A stretch of DNA of 64,000 bases from Lepisosteus oculatus (GCF_040954835.1 NC_090700.1:27011501-27075500); one strand, 5' to 3'. Counted from the first letter of the stretch, positions 13,194 through 23,071 are shown. Numbers and translations are program-made. The notes: generated by a model not told the origin, from the letters alone.

Positions 13194-14602
13194 TGTAGAT
13201 TAAGCCGGTTCAGGGACGCCAAATATGTAATCATAGTGGCTCTCTGAAGGCACCAGTTCTGTAGGGTTTGGGCATTTACTGAGACAATTATTAATTGTAG
13301 CAGTAAATCACAAAGTTTATTATTTTGGTGGCTTTAGAATCCAACCATGCGATATAACTCAAACAACGCACACACACAGGTACTAATACACGAGGATACA
13401 TTTATTAATACATAGAATATGCATATAACCTAACAGATCTTATCGAGAAGGTTATCAGAATACAAAAGATATATATTCGGTCAGTTACAAAGAGTTATAC
13501 ATATCAAGAGGACATACGTTCAATATATCATTCATTAAGACCGTTTCGTAAAGTGAACTTGGTTACAACTTCTACATTAGATACTCAAAACAAGTACATA
13601 ACTCTTAGGAATTAAATTGATATCACCTGGTCGGGATAACAATTGAATTCTCGAGCTGTAATGCAGTGAAGTTGAATACTCATCCAATTTCTGGTGATTC
13701 AGATCTCCTGCGGCACAAAGAAACAGTTGCAGGCTGTTGCTGTCCAATCCGCGCTCTCTGGCTCCGTGCCAGGCTGTGCTGTGCGGCTTGCGACGGTGCG
13801 GTGCTGATGCTCACTGACCGGCTAGTTAGTATTGGCTTTAACTAGCAAAGTTTGTGCACAGGAGAAAAGATGACTGTGGGTCCCAGCAAGTCAGGAAGAG
13901 GACCGGTTCATTCCTGATGAAGAGCTAGTTCTGAATAGTGATTCAGCTTTCCACAGTTCCGACCTGTTCAGGAGGCCTGCTGCTGGTTACTCTCTGGCAA
14001 CCTCAACTCTAGACTCTTAGAACAAAGGAAAGTTCTGGCACTCGGACACACTGGCCGTTCCGTGGTTGTCCGGGCTGAGTCTCAGGATGGTCAGGAGGCG
14101 CGCTGCGAGAATGTCCTGCCCTTGGGATTCTCCTTTGAATTCCCTTTAGAATTGTTGGATCCGAATCTGAATCTGAATCTGAATCTCCATCTGAATCTCC
14201 AGGCTCTCTGTGTTGCCTGTTTTTACCTGGAGGAACTTCAGCTCATTGATTGGCTGAAAGTTCCATGGGCATCAGAGTCCCACGTGGGTTACTCGGCCCT
14301 ACCAGTCCCTGATTGGTTGATCAAGGTGAGATATGAGTCACTTAGTCCTGACACTTAGTAATGCAGTCCAGATGTCCAACTGGCACTCCCTAGACAGATA
14401 GGCGCCAATGGGTGACCATTGATCATGATAGCCAGGCTTAGCTAAGTGCATCCCCCTTTGGGAGCTGTCCTTGGACCTTAAATCACCTTGCATGAATGGT
14501 TTCTCTGTGGCTGCACCACAGAGATGAACAGAGAAATGAGGCCTAATTTGGGAAAGCTCAGAAAAACTTAATTCTGCCTTATTATTAAGCCTCGCCGCTA
14601 CA
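13194..14602 (-). mobile_element. Long solo LTR (1409 bp), probably minus orientation
   Basis: The ends are TGTAG...CTACA and the flanks carry a 4-bp duplication ACAA (13190-13193 and 14603-14606). On the minus strand two AATAAA-like signals lie near the 3' end (about 13310-13400), which suggests that orientation. A length of 1.4 kb is long for a Gypsy LTR and more like an endogenous-retrovirus LTR, but no gag, pol or env sequence adjoins it. The open frame at 14062-14358 lies wholly inside it and owes its length partly to a GAATCT minisatellite. Confidence 0.7.
14161..14202 (+). repeat. GAATCT-type minisatellite within the LTR
   Basis: Four to six imperfect hexamer units (GAATCTGAATCTGAATCT and variants with CCATCT) lie in tandem. 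Confidence 0.8.
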
Positions 14603-14606
14603 ACAA

Positions 14607-16060
14607 CATGTTGTCATTACCCAAAGGCCAGTGGGGATGCAGAACAAATGATGCATATGGCCAAGCAAATTCTCTGCCAAAATGACCATTTTTCTTGCCC
14701 TTGTTAAATCAGAGCTACTCCATCGGAAGGTAGAGGAATTAGCCCAGGGCAGCCCATGCTAGGCCGACAGTACAGGACCCTACAAAGAAGACTAGTCTGT
14801 GTCCAAAAAAGGTCTAACCTTTTTATTTCAGTAAGGCAATTTAACATGATTTAGCTAAGAAATTGCCATCACTGCTGGAAAAGAGATGGGCATGCAGTGA
14901 AACTGGATGAAAAGTTCAAGTGCTCAACCATAACTACTCTACTGGGCTATCACATCCAAACAAAATATGGTATGTTCTGCAGGATCAGATAACATGGGAC
15001 TGAATCCAAATTTAAAGGATTTTGATATGAAAACTGTGATGTTTCTTTAACCATATGAATTATTTCTGGATCAGGATCTGTGCAGAACCCACTGAAAACA
15101 CTAGGTCAAATCATCAGAAATTGTAGTGCAGTTGTTAAAATTTTATAGACGGCTGCAATAAAAAAGTGAACTACAGAGACTATGACATTTAAACAATTAA
15201 AACATGCAGTATTAATAGCTACAAGAGGCAGAAATTGAACCAGTTGAACCAGTAGTCTACCCAGCAAGTTTAATTTATTTTAGAATATTTTCTCTTTGGA
15301 AGTTAAATAGAAAGGAAGTGGTTCCACTCTGATTTGTCATAACTCCATGATCTTCTGCACAAAGTCTTTACAGAAAGTTCTTTCTAAAGTCCTAATTTGC
15401 CCATTGAGTAGTTTGACTTAATTATGCTTAGTCTTCACAAGATTCAAAGGAGGGATGATGTAATGATATAAGAAATAACATCAAGGAATAGTTGTGCATG
15501 AGACATTGGAAAAAGAATAATATGGTCTCCTTTTTGTATGGAATTATTGCTACTATACATAGTCTGTAGTAATTAAAATAAAATTTTACTCATTTTGCCT
15601 CTATCCTCTATTTCAAGCCTTGGAGACCTTGATTAAAGAGAGGAGGATGACATAAGGACAAACAAAAATGCACCAACCCTGACGGAGTTAACTAGTAATT
15701 ATTGTATACTTAAAGTCAACATACTGTGACTCCCTAAACTTCCTACCCTATACCCACTTTTGTCACTCTGTGACAAGAGCACTGCTTTTCCTAATTAATA
15801 TCAATGAAAGATTCTGGACTAGTTATTAAAGTAGTCAAGTTTGCATACAATGCCAAAACAGGAGGATTAGCAGTCGATGTATGATGTGGTGGAAATGACT
15901 CTTCGGGCAAAGGACTCTGGAAGATCTTCACCTTTTTATTGCAGCTGTTGCAGAGACACCTTATTGGTGTTCAGCTCCCCAAGCTTCAATTGAAGCAATT
16001 ACCAAGCTCCAACTCTGAAAGTTTAATGGTGTATGTTTGCTGGCTTATACTGTATACAGT
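14607..16060. other. Noncoding DNA, nothing recognised
   Basis: No long open frame, repeat boundary or RNA gene was seen. Confidence 0.4.
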
Positions 16061-16074
16061 ATATTAGTTGTTTA

Positions 16075-16180
16075 CTTTAAATTCTACTAAAGTAACATTT
16101 CTTTGACAATACATGACATTACAACACAGAAAGAAAAAAAACCAGAAGACAACGGAGGAGAGGAACAAAAAACCTCCTCT
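16075..16180 (-). mobile_element. Short remnant of an L2-like LINE 3' end
   Basis: The run CCAGAAGACAACGGAGGAGA with neighbours matches the 3' UTR of the LINE copy at 41480-42440 (CCAGAAGACAACACAGGAGA near 41588), in the same orientation. Only about 100 bp is similar. Confidence 0.5.
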
Positions 16181-16390
16181 GTAAGGAGAAAAAATCTTCT
16201 ATGTGTGTTTTATCACACTTCAGTATTTAATTTTTCTATTAAGATATTTATTTTGTAAATTTTACTCATGCAAATTTTGACATAAAAAATACTTGAATAC
16301 TCTCTAGCTCAGATTTGTATAATGTTTCTGCTGTTTGGCAAGTGTTTGTTGTGTTCTTAAAATAAAGAGTTGTTTAATTTACCAATTAAC

Positions 16391-16720
16391 TGTCACGCCC
16401 TCTGCAGCCAGAGGGCGCTCCTTCTCTGTCCTGTCCCTAGTTTCCGGTCTGCTGTCCTTCCTGTCCCTCTCTTTCCCTTGGGCTATATATTTCCGGGTCT
16501 TGCACTCTGTCCTCGCTCAGCATTGACGTTCGGATGTCCTGAGACCCACCTAGTACCAGGGCGCCCCACGTCCGCTCCCTGAGGGCATAGGTTTCTATAC
16601 GGCATTCCTGAACTCTTTGCACTATGAGCCCGGGCCTTTTTCCCCGTCTCGCCGCTACGCATATGGGGCTTTTTCCGCTCTCCTGCTCCCCACGGTTTGT
16701 CCCTTTGGACGTCCGTGACA
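16391..16720 (+). mobile_element. Solo LTR (330 bp) with 5-bp target duplication
   Basis: It begins TGTCACGCCCTC, ends GTCCGTGACA and is flanked by TTAAC on both sides (16386-16390, 16721-16725). A TATA box (TATATATT) lies at 16484-16491, fixing the plus orientation. Just inside the start is a perfect 9-bp inverted repeat CGCCCTCTG/CAGAGGGCG with a 4-base spacer (16395-16416). Ty3/Gypsy origin is inferred from the ends. Open frames in this block are not genes. Confidence 0.87.
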
Positions 16721-16792
16721 TTAACTGTCTGGTTTCTTCAACTTTTACTCAGGAGAAAAAATCTGCCTTTAAACTTGAAAGAAATAATGATT

Positions 16793-16877
16793 TGACATTT
16801 ATCGTGATAATTATCGATATCGACTGATATGAAAATTTTTATCGTGATAATATTTTTGGCCATATCTCCCAGCCCTT
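16793..16877 (+). repeat. Fragment of a hAT-like nonautonomous element (MITE end)
   Basis: Runs of ATCGTGATAATTATCGATAT and TTATCGTGATAATATTTTTG lead to GGCCATATCTCCCAGCCCT. This is the familiar terminal text of a widespread fish nonautonomous hAT family. Only one end is present. Confidence 0.5.
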
Positions 16878-16879
16878 TA

Positions 16880-17511
16880 TACAATCCAAGTCACCCCCTT
16901 AGATCACAGAATGGAGGTCTTCTTCATATTCCATGCATTATTGAAAAAAACAGTTTGACAGTAAAACCTTTAGTAACAGGGCCTCTAGTTTACAGAACAG
17001 TTTCCCACCCCATGTTTGGGATGCTGTCAATCTCAGTTTTCAAATCCAGACTGAAAACCTATTACTTCAGCCTAGCTTACTCACACCTTACATCATAGCC
17101 TGCTGTAACCATTGCTGCTGGTGCTGCTGTACATGCCATTGGGTGTCCCTGTGTTGGCCCATCAGGTATATATATCTGTTTTGACCAAACTATCCTATTC
17201 TCCTCCCCACATGTCCGGATGGCATCCGGGCTGGGCACCCTCTGAGCTGGATGCTACATCACTGCCATGGATCCATCGTGGATATTATAGGCCCTGCCAG
17301 TACTTTGAGGGAATCTTTAACTAGTTCGGTGGGGAAAGCTATCGTTTAGGAGGATTTTGCTGGTCTACAGAGATCCGCATGGAGTACTGACATACACAAG
17401 ACATGATGGATGGATTAATACCCTTATTCATTTATTCCTTTTTTTAATTGTATAATGTTAGCATGTCCAAAGGGGTTGGGCAGCCAGTTGACCTTGAATT
17501 GAATTGAATTG
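16880..17511 (+). mobile_element. L2/CR1-like LINE, 3' fragment, plus orientation
   Basis: The segment encodes the C-terminal end typical of these LINEs (motifs LRSQNGGLLHIP and SVFKSRLKTYYFSLAY at about 16903-17090), interrupted by substitutions. An untranslated tail follows and ends in (GAATT)n at about 17497-17511. It is about the same sequence as the minus-strand copy at 41480-42440. It abuts a minus-strand LINE fragment at 17512. Confidence 0.8.
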
Positions 17512-19240
17512 TTAATGCAGTTTCAGTGCTGTGGCCTTGGTGGAAACCAGACTGGAATTTCTCAAGTATATTCTTTGAATTCAGATAAGACTGAAGTAGG
17601 GCCGCAACTATTCTCTCAAGAATTGTAGATAAAAATGGAACATTTGAGATAGGTCTATAGTTGTTAAGAACTTGTGGATCCAAATTTGGTTTCTTAAGCA
17701 ACTGTCTAACAACCGCTACCTTAAATTGGTCAGGTACAACGCCTGATGCAAGGGATGTGTTCATCATACTAATTAAAGGCCCCGCCAGTACTTCGAGGGA
17801 ATCTTTAAATAGTTGGATGGGGATAGGATCTAGCGGACAGGTGGTTGATTTTGTCTTAATAATTAATTTATTTAGTTCATGTTCATTACCTAATTGAAAA
17901 ACACTGAAAAGGTGCACACATTGTTTTTTTACTAGGCTTCTTTGCGGCCTATTTGATTGTATTTGAAGTCTGATGTTGTTAATTGTATTGTTCAAGAGGT
18001 CCATGAAAATGTCACTACTGAAGTTAACTGGTACTGTTGAATCGGCCTTATTTGTTAGATTAACAATTGTAACGCATAAGAGCCGGCTTACCAGAGCGGT
18101 GACGTCACCGGCCTTCCCTGTAATAGCAGGACCACAGCCACTGGGCTGGGGAGAGATCTCTCTTTGGCTCACCAAGCTGGGTCCCTGTTGAGTGACGCCG
18201 GAGGCCTGGGTTTGTGTCCCTGACAGTGCGGAACTGACTGTAAGCAGCAATGGCAAGGGTGCCTGCCAGAACCCTGAAGCGTTACACTATTGTCCTAAAT
18301 AGGTAGCAAGGGTTATTTTTATTGCTTTCTATAAGTTCAGAGTAGTAGGCTGAACGAGCTCTATATAGAGCTTTCTTATATTGTTGCAGGCTATCAGTCC
18401 ATATTCACATACATTGGAATACTGCAAACCCATAGACCTCCATTTGTGCTCTTGTTCGTGGCACTCCTATTTAAGAGATCGTGTGTGATCATTAAACCAT
18501 GGAGAGTGTCTAATGGTTTTGACTACCTTAGTCTTTAACAGGCCTATTTCATCGAGCGCCTATCTGACCACTGTATTATAGTTGTGTGTGATTTAGTCAA
18601 CATTAGAACTGGACGTGAAGTTAGCATTATTCATTGCGTTCATAAAATTTTAAAGACATACCCCTACTGATGTGCCATGTCGTAATAATCTCCTTGGCAA
18701 CTACAGAGGGTAGCTGAATCTCAAAAGTAATTAAAAAGTGGTCAGAAAAAGAGTTCTCCATGGGATGGACTGCTATATGATGAATATAAGCTCTATTACT
18801 GATAATACAGTCTAGTGTATGATTATACACAGGTGTTGGTCCTGTAATATGCTAACTACAACCTACAGAGTCAAGCAGGGACAATAGGTTTTTACTGAAA
18901 TAATCTGTCTCTATGTCAATGTGTATGTTAAAGTCGCCTAATATTACAATTTAATTTAAATTAATAACCAAGTCAGAGAGCAGTTAACCAAATTCAGCTA
19001 GAAACGATTTACATGGTCCTGGGGGGTCTGTATACTTAAAGAATATATGTGGATGATTCGAATGCTATTTTAAGAAGCATTGCCTCAAATGTGTTAAAGT
19101 CATTTATAGTTTTTAATTCAATTTTTAGAGACTCGCTGAAGATGGATGCTAGACCAGCTCCACGTCTTGAGCAACGGGCTTTCTGTAAAAAAGTATAGCC
19201 ATTAGGTGAGGCTGCACCTGAATAGATGAAGCCTATTTAC
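17512..19240 (-). mobile_element. L2/CR1-like LINE fragment (endonuclease and partial reverse transcriptase), minus orientation
   Basis: Read from 19240 downward, the endonuclease part shows YTFLQKARCS, then DFNIHIDIETDYFSKN (the D-x-N motif) near 18930, then HTLDCIISN and SDHFLITFE (the SDH motif) near 18740. The reverse transcriptase begins around 17860 with CPLDPIPIQLFK and continues NNYRPISN and LEKFQSGFHQGHSTETAL at about 17520-17680. It stops before the catalytic FADD motif. The copy has frameshifts and is interrupted by a solo LTR at 18068-18286, so it is a dead fossil. Confidence 0.85.
18068..18286 (+). mobile_element. Solo LTR of the tRNA-like TRIM family, nested in the LINE
   Basis: It starts TGTAACGC and ends GCGTTACA, the same ends as the two LTRs at 20548-21085 but in the opposite orientation. 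It shares CATAAGAGCCGGC, GTGACGTCACCG, TAGCAGGACCACAG and GGAGAGATCTCTCTT with them. Flanks CAAT (18064-18067) and CTAT (18287-18290) look like a decayed 4-bp duplication. The A-box-like TGGCTCACCAA is kept, and a decayed B box (GGTTTGTGTCC) lies at the same 44-base spacing. It interrupts the minus-strand LINE, so it inserted later. Confidence 0.8.
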
Positions 19241-19850
19241 CGCCTACATTTCCCAAAACGATTTGTTACTAGGAGCCTGTGGTACAGGGAATTCTGGATA
19301 TTGAAGTGTAAGCAATGCAGCTTCCATTGTGAATGATACTGCAAGTCCCAACATGCTGAGCGCGACAGTTTTAATGAGAACTGTTTCGGTTTATACAGTA
19401 GTACAAGCTGTTCAGCAGGTTAAATGGGAAAACCGGCCTTTGTAGAAAGAGGAAACGGAATGGAATAGTCTTATAAAGACGAAAATACAGCCATCAAACG
19501 GATGTTAGTGGCATCTGAATTCAACTGACATCGTCTGGTTCTGAGAAGTCCTACGGTAAACGCGTTTAAAGAAGTTCTTCGGACTCTTTGCGGTGTATAA
19601 TGTATTGTAGATATGAGGTTATCCCAAAGTGGCAGAATTCGCAGACAAGCTAATTAAAATCCGGGATTGCTCCCCGATTGTAACGGTGATGTACTTCCGT
19701 ATTGCAAATCTGTAGCTATCTGTATAGTTTCCTAACATTTAATGTACATTTTACTTGCGTTTTTTGTTTTAGTTCACTTATGCAACGCGAATGTTAAAGT
19801 AAACTTAAATGTTTGTGTCTAGCAATGCAGGTGATGTTGTGGAAAAAGCT
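19240..19850 (+). promoter_or_regulatory. Probable smpd2 promoter region with ZNF143/SBS-like motifs
   Basis: Directly after the LINE boundary the sequence becomes unique and relatively CpG-containing (GAGCGCGACAG, AACGCGTTTAAAG, CAACGCGAATG). TACTGCAAGTCCCAACATGC at about 19339 resembles the SBS motif bound by ZNF143 (form TTCCCAGMATGC), and CTACATTTCCCAAAACG near 19246 is a second, weaker match. The region precedes a strong splice donor at 19854 and the smpd2 coding exons on the same strand. The promoter role is inferred from position and motifs. Confidence 0.4.
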
Positions 19851-19853
19851 AAG
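19780..19853 (+). other. smpd2: Probable noncoding first exon of smpd2 (3' boundary only)
   Basis: AAAGCTAAG|GTAAGTACG is a near-consensus donor with the cut after 19853. There is no start codon in frame with the smpd2 protein here, so this would be 5' UTR, spliced to the exon beginning at about 22909. The 5' boundary given is arbitrary. Confidence 0.35.
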
Positions 19854-20547
19854 GTAAGTACGTAAAGATAATAATATTGCAGAAATCTTATGTATTTTTA
19901 AAAGCACCAGAATTCAGACTAGTGGGAAAAGATCCAATCTTTTTAGACATAAGCTTGTAAACAAAATCATTTCGCATATATTTTATAATTAATCATTATA
20001 ATACAGATGTCATGAAGGACACTTTTGCAAAACTTTGCTTATATATACACGAAAGGTAGTTGCCTTATTGAAGTATTCGCATATTGAAGATAGTTGAAAG
20101 GTCTGTAGCGTCCTAGAAAGAAAACAATGGTTTGCCATTGTTAGGATTCACAAGTACCCGTCTCACCCGACAGTATGTTTTCCATAGCCAAGGCGTTAAT
20201 CATAAAGTGATTTTTTAAAAAGTGTTATTATTTCTTAGTTTTCTTGCTGATGTAATCGTTGATGTACCTGACCCACCATTAATTTCACGGTTAAAGCAGT
20301 ACCAATGCTTTACGAGAGAATTAAATACCTGAACACTAAGAAACGCCCGTGACTGTGTTAAGCAGGATCTCAGTTCTTTTGGATGGTATTTTATAATAAC
20401 CCTGATCCGTTGACGGGAATGAAGAAGCTTCATATTTTAAGGTGTGTTTTTTTTTGTCACAACCGTGATCATCATGTACGGATTTTAGTTTTTCCAAATA
20501 TTGGAATCGGTATTAACTGGAGAGAACAATTCTTTTGATTATTAAAT

Positions 20548-20785
20548 TGTAACGCAACGGGGGCTCAGGCGGGTGCCCTTGCCGCATCTGGTCGGCCCCA
20601 TCCCGACTGGAGGCTCGAACCCGGGACTTCCGCGTCTCTCTGCAGCGACCCAGCCCCGTGAGCTAAAGAGAGATCTCTCCACAGGCCAGTAGCTGTGGTC
20701 CTGCTATCACAGGGAAGGGCGGTGACGTCACCCGCTCTGGTACGCCGGCTCTTACACACAGTGCTTGTCGACCGTAAGCGTTACA
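20548..20785 (-). repeat. 3' LTR of the TRIM (minus orientation)
   Basis: 238 bp with TG...CA ends. On the minus strand it contains an A-box-like TAGCTCACGG (20656-20665) and a B-box-like GGTTCGAGCC (20612-20621). Their 44-base spacing equals that of a tRNA gene. A CRE-like GTGACGTCAC lies near 20722. Confidence 0.88.
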
Positions 20786-20847
20786 CTCTCCCCCGCTTAA
20801 ATCGTCGTCCCCGGCGAAGGGCTATCCCACCCCGCTTCTGACACCAA
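20786..20847 (-). other. TRIM interior with primer-binding site and polypurine tract
   Basis: The 62-bp interior holds the primer-binding-site match (minus strand, 20846 down to about 20829; one base after the LTR) and the purine tract (20786-20798). Nothing else fits between them. Confidence 0.8.
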
Positions 20848-21085
20848 TGTAACGCAACGGGGGCTCAGGCGGGCGCCCTTGCCGCATCTGGTCGGCTCCA
20901 TCCCGACTGGATGCTCGAACCCGGGACTTCCGCGTCTCTCTGCAGCGACCTAGCCCCGTGAGCTAAAGAGAGATCTCTCCACAGCCCAGTAGCTGTGGTC
21001 CTGCTATCACAGGGAAGGGCGGTGACGTCACCCGCTCTGGTACGCCGGCTCTTACACACAGTGCTTGTCGGCCATAAGCGTTACA
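20848..21085 (-). repeat. 5' LTR of the TRIM (minus orientation)
   Basis: About 97% identical to 20548-20785. The A-box-like sequence is at 20956-20965 and the B-box-like sequence, one base changed, at 20912-20921. Confidence 0.88.
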
Positions 21086-21089
21086 AAAT

Positions 21090-22900
21090 TATGTTTTCAG
21101 ATTTAAGGCTTCCAACTTTTGCCCAACAGCAATGCATTATGTGCAGTGCATCATCTAAGTCTGTCATTTTACCTCTTTAATTGCAGTTTTCAAATATCAT
21201 AGTAGCCTCTGTATTTTATTTCCTCTTCAAACTCTATATGGGCCAGCTGTCTATCTTGCCCTTACTTATGTCCAGTGTTGGAAACCTTGTGAAACAATTG
21301 TTCTTATTTCTAGAGAGGGGTTTTACAGTTTATAATTAAGGAGGAGTGAAGCATGTTTGTGAACTGTTTTATACAGTATATACTCACATTTCTCGCGCAC
21401 CCAGAGATATCTGGTTTAAGAATAATATGTAATTTAGTGAATACATATGCTTGTGGAGTTTTTAAACCTTGTTTGCATTTTAGTTTTACTGGTGGAAAAG
21501 CAAGTGAATTATAATTACTGCATTGTGTTAAAAATGTGCATTCTGTTGGTTTGATTATACTTGCTTGGTCACTGCCCAGCTTAAATGACAGTGTAACCAG
21601 CTTTACTCATTAGCCAAAATTTTAGGAACCCACTGCATAAAGTTGGGCCTCTGTGAGCAGTAAGCTTTAACTAGCACTGCAGGTGTTCTGCAAGGTTTTG
21701 AAATATTTATAGCCCAATCCCATCACATTCTTCTTGCTGGATCACCTGTGTGGAATTGAACAGCAAATTCTACCTGTTTTACTGGTTTTTGGTAGGATTG
21801 GCACCAGGGAGCTGTTCTAGACAGGGAAATCATTATTCTGCTCCTCAAGGCAGTGGCACATTGCCTACCACTGGCAGTCTTTTGCTTTAACTGGGGGTTA
21901 CTAATGGTCTGGCCTTGAGGAGCCATTCATATCTAAATTTTGAGCTATTTTGCTGCAAGAAGTGTTTTTTCCCCTTTGGCCCTATTTTCTTATTTATAGT
22001 GACACAAAAATGTATTGTTTTAATTGAGAGATCTATAATCCTCATGTGTTAATTAAAATGTTTGGAATATCTGAAGGCAAAATTCCATGTGCCATTATGC
22101 ATTTTTAGTGTTCTGACTGTAAAAGCAGCTATAGGTACAGCTGAAACATTGATCAAATGCCATGTGATTTGAAGCTTACTAGCTGACTATTTTGTCTTTT
22201 CAGCGGCTCACATGGAATCTGCTTTAAAGAGACTGTGCAATTATTCAAAGTAGTTGCAAAAAATGTTGAAAAGACAGTTGATGTTAAGTGTATGTGAATG
22301 TAGAATTCTGAAGCAGTTCTGAAACGTGAAAATGATGGTATTTATATTTACATGAACAGCAAGGTCTGGAAAGGTGCGATGGAAGTATTTTCTGTACGCC
22401 CCATTAGTAACGGTTACAATTTAAATATTTCTGTAGTTGTTTACATTCCAGGACTTTCTGGATACTGTTTCACTTACGCAATCAAACTCTTCAAGTTAAT
22501 CTCCTTATTATTAACTATTTGTTCCCAGCTCACAAATGTGTGAAACAAAAAGTGAAATAAAACTGTGTGACTAGAAACAAAATATAAATATTAAATTGAG
22601 GCAACTTCTTAGATGAAATAAAGCTTCAATTATCGATTTAAGATGGATTGAAATGTAGACCAGCAGGTGTGTGGGTCACCAGGACCAGGGAATTACTGTC
22701 CTAAAGCATACCAATCTGCTTTATCTGTGAGGGGACCACTGAAGTGTAGCACCTATTTACTGTACACCACCTACCATCCCTGAAGAATTTGTTCTGCACC
22801 AGCCTCCCCACTACTTCATGGTTCTTAAGAATAAGCAGTTTTATCTTTAAATGCAGTAAAATTATGCATTTAATGAAAGGGGCTGTTTTTCTCATTCTTT
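21090..22900. other. smpd2 5' intron / upstream DNA, nothing recognised
   Basis: AT-rich sequence without a coding signature. Segments near 21740-21900 read like an old interspersed repeat (runs such as GATTGGCACCAGGGAGCTGT), but no ends could be defined. Confidence 0.35.
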
Positions 22901-22908
22901 CTTGGTAG

Positions 22909-23018
22909 ACTGTACTCCCATTGAGCTGTGTCAGCAGTCTGAAGCGGAAGGGCTGGCACTTTGACACCACGATCACATCTTTTCATGCTTTCAGTGCCAC
23001 ATTGCCTGTGATGTTGCC
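22909..23018 (+). other. smpd2: 5' UTR part of the first coding exon of smpd2
   Basis: A pyrimidine-rich acceptor (TTTCTCATTCTTTCTTGGTAG, trimmed here) ends at 22908 and would open an exon that runs into the ATG at 23019. A later AG at about 22932 is an alternative acceptor. Confidence 0.4.
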
Positions 23019-23071
23019 ATGTCATCGACTGGACCAACTCTTAGACTACGCGTATTCTCCCTCAACTGCTG
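23019..23071 (+). CDS. smpd2: smpd2 coding exon 1
   Basis: Starts MSSTGPTLRLRVFSLNC and ends within the Trp18 codon (TG|G), donor GTACGA. The hydrophobic strand and NCW are the first beta strand of the fold. The ATG has C at -1 and no competing in-frame ATG nearby. Confidence 0.9.

Larger units (their letters stand above)
20548..21085 (-). mobile_element. Miniature LTR retrotransposon (TRIM) with tRNA-like sequence in its LTRs
   Basis: Two 238-bp direct repeats (20548-20785 and 20848-21085, offset exactly 300 bp, about 7 differences) both begin TGTAACGC and end GCGTTACA. They flank only 62 bp. The whole is bordered by AAAT at 20544-20547 and 21086-21089, a 4-bp target duplication. On the minus strand the interior begins with TGGTGTCAGAAGCGGGG, complementary to a tRNA-Leu-type 3' end, and finishes with a purine run AAGCGGGGGAGAG against the other LTR. 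This is the complete anatomy of a terminal-repeat retrotransposon in miniature. There is no protein coding capacity; open frames inside the LTRs are incidental. Confidence 0.88.

Noticed and set aside
13194..13225. TTGGCGTCCCTGAACCGG on the minus strand as a retroviral primer-binding site after an LTR
   Set aside because: The matching ACAA duplication places this text inside the LTR, so it is not an adjoining primer-binding site.
14062..14358. 98-codon plus-strand frame
   Set aside because: Falls inside a solo LTR and owes its length partly to a hexamer array (repeated Leu-Asn).
16335..16827. Overlapping open frames on both strands near 16.4-16.8 kb
   Set aside because: They result from the GC-rich solo LTR 16391-16720 and lack any family signature.
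16880..19240. LINE twin-priming inversion
   Set aside because: In twin priming the inverted 5' segment precedes the sense 3' segment. Here the sense 3' tail comes first, so two insertions or an interrupted older copy fit better.
20565..21059. Two near-identical 64-codon minus-strand frames 300 bp apart, looking like a duplicated small gene
   Set aside because: They lie wholly inside the two LTRs of the TRIM and simply repeat because the LTRs repeat; there is no other coding evidence.
20548..21085. Interpretation as a simple tandem duplication, or as two tRNA genes
   Set aside because: The 4-bp target duplication, TG..CA ends, primer-binding site and purine tract fit an LTR element. The tRNA-like part lacks a proper acceptor stem and T stem, so these are not tRNA genes.
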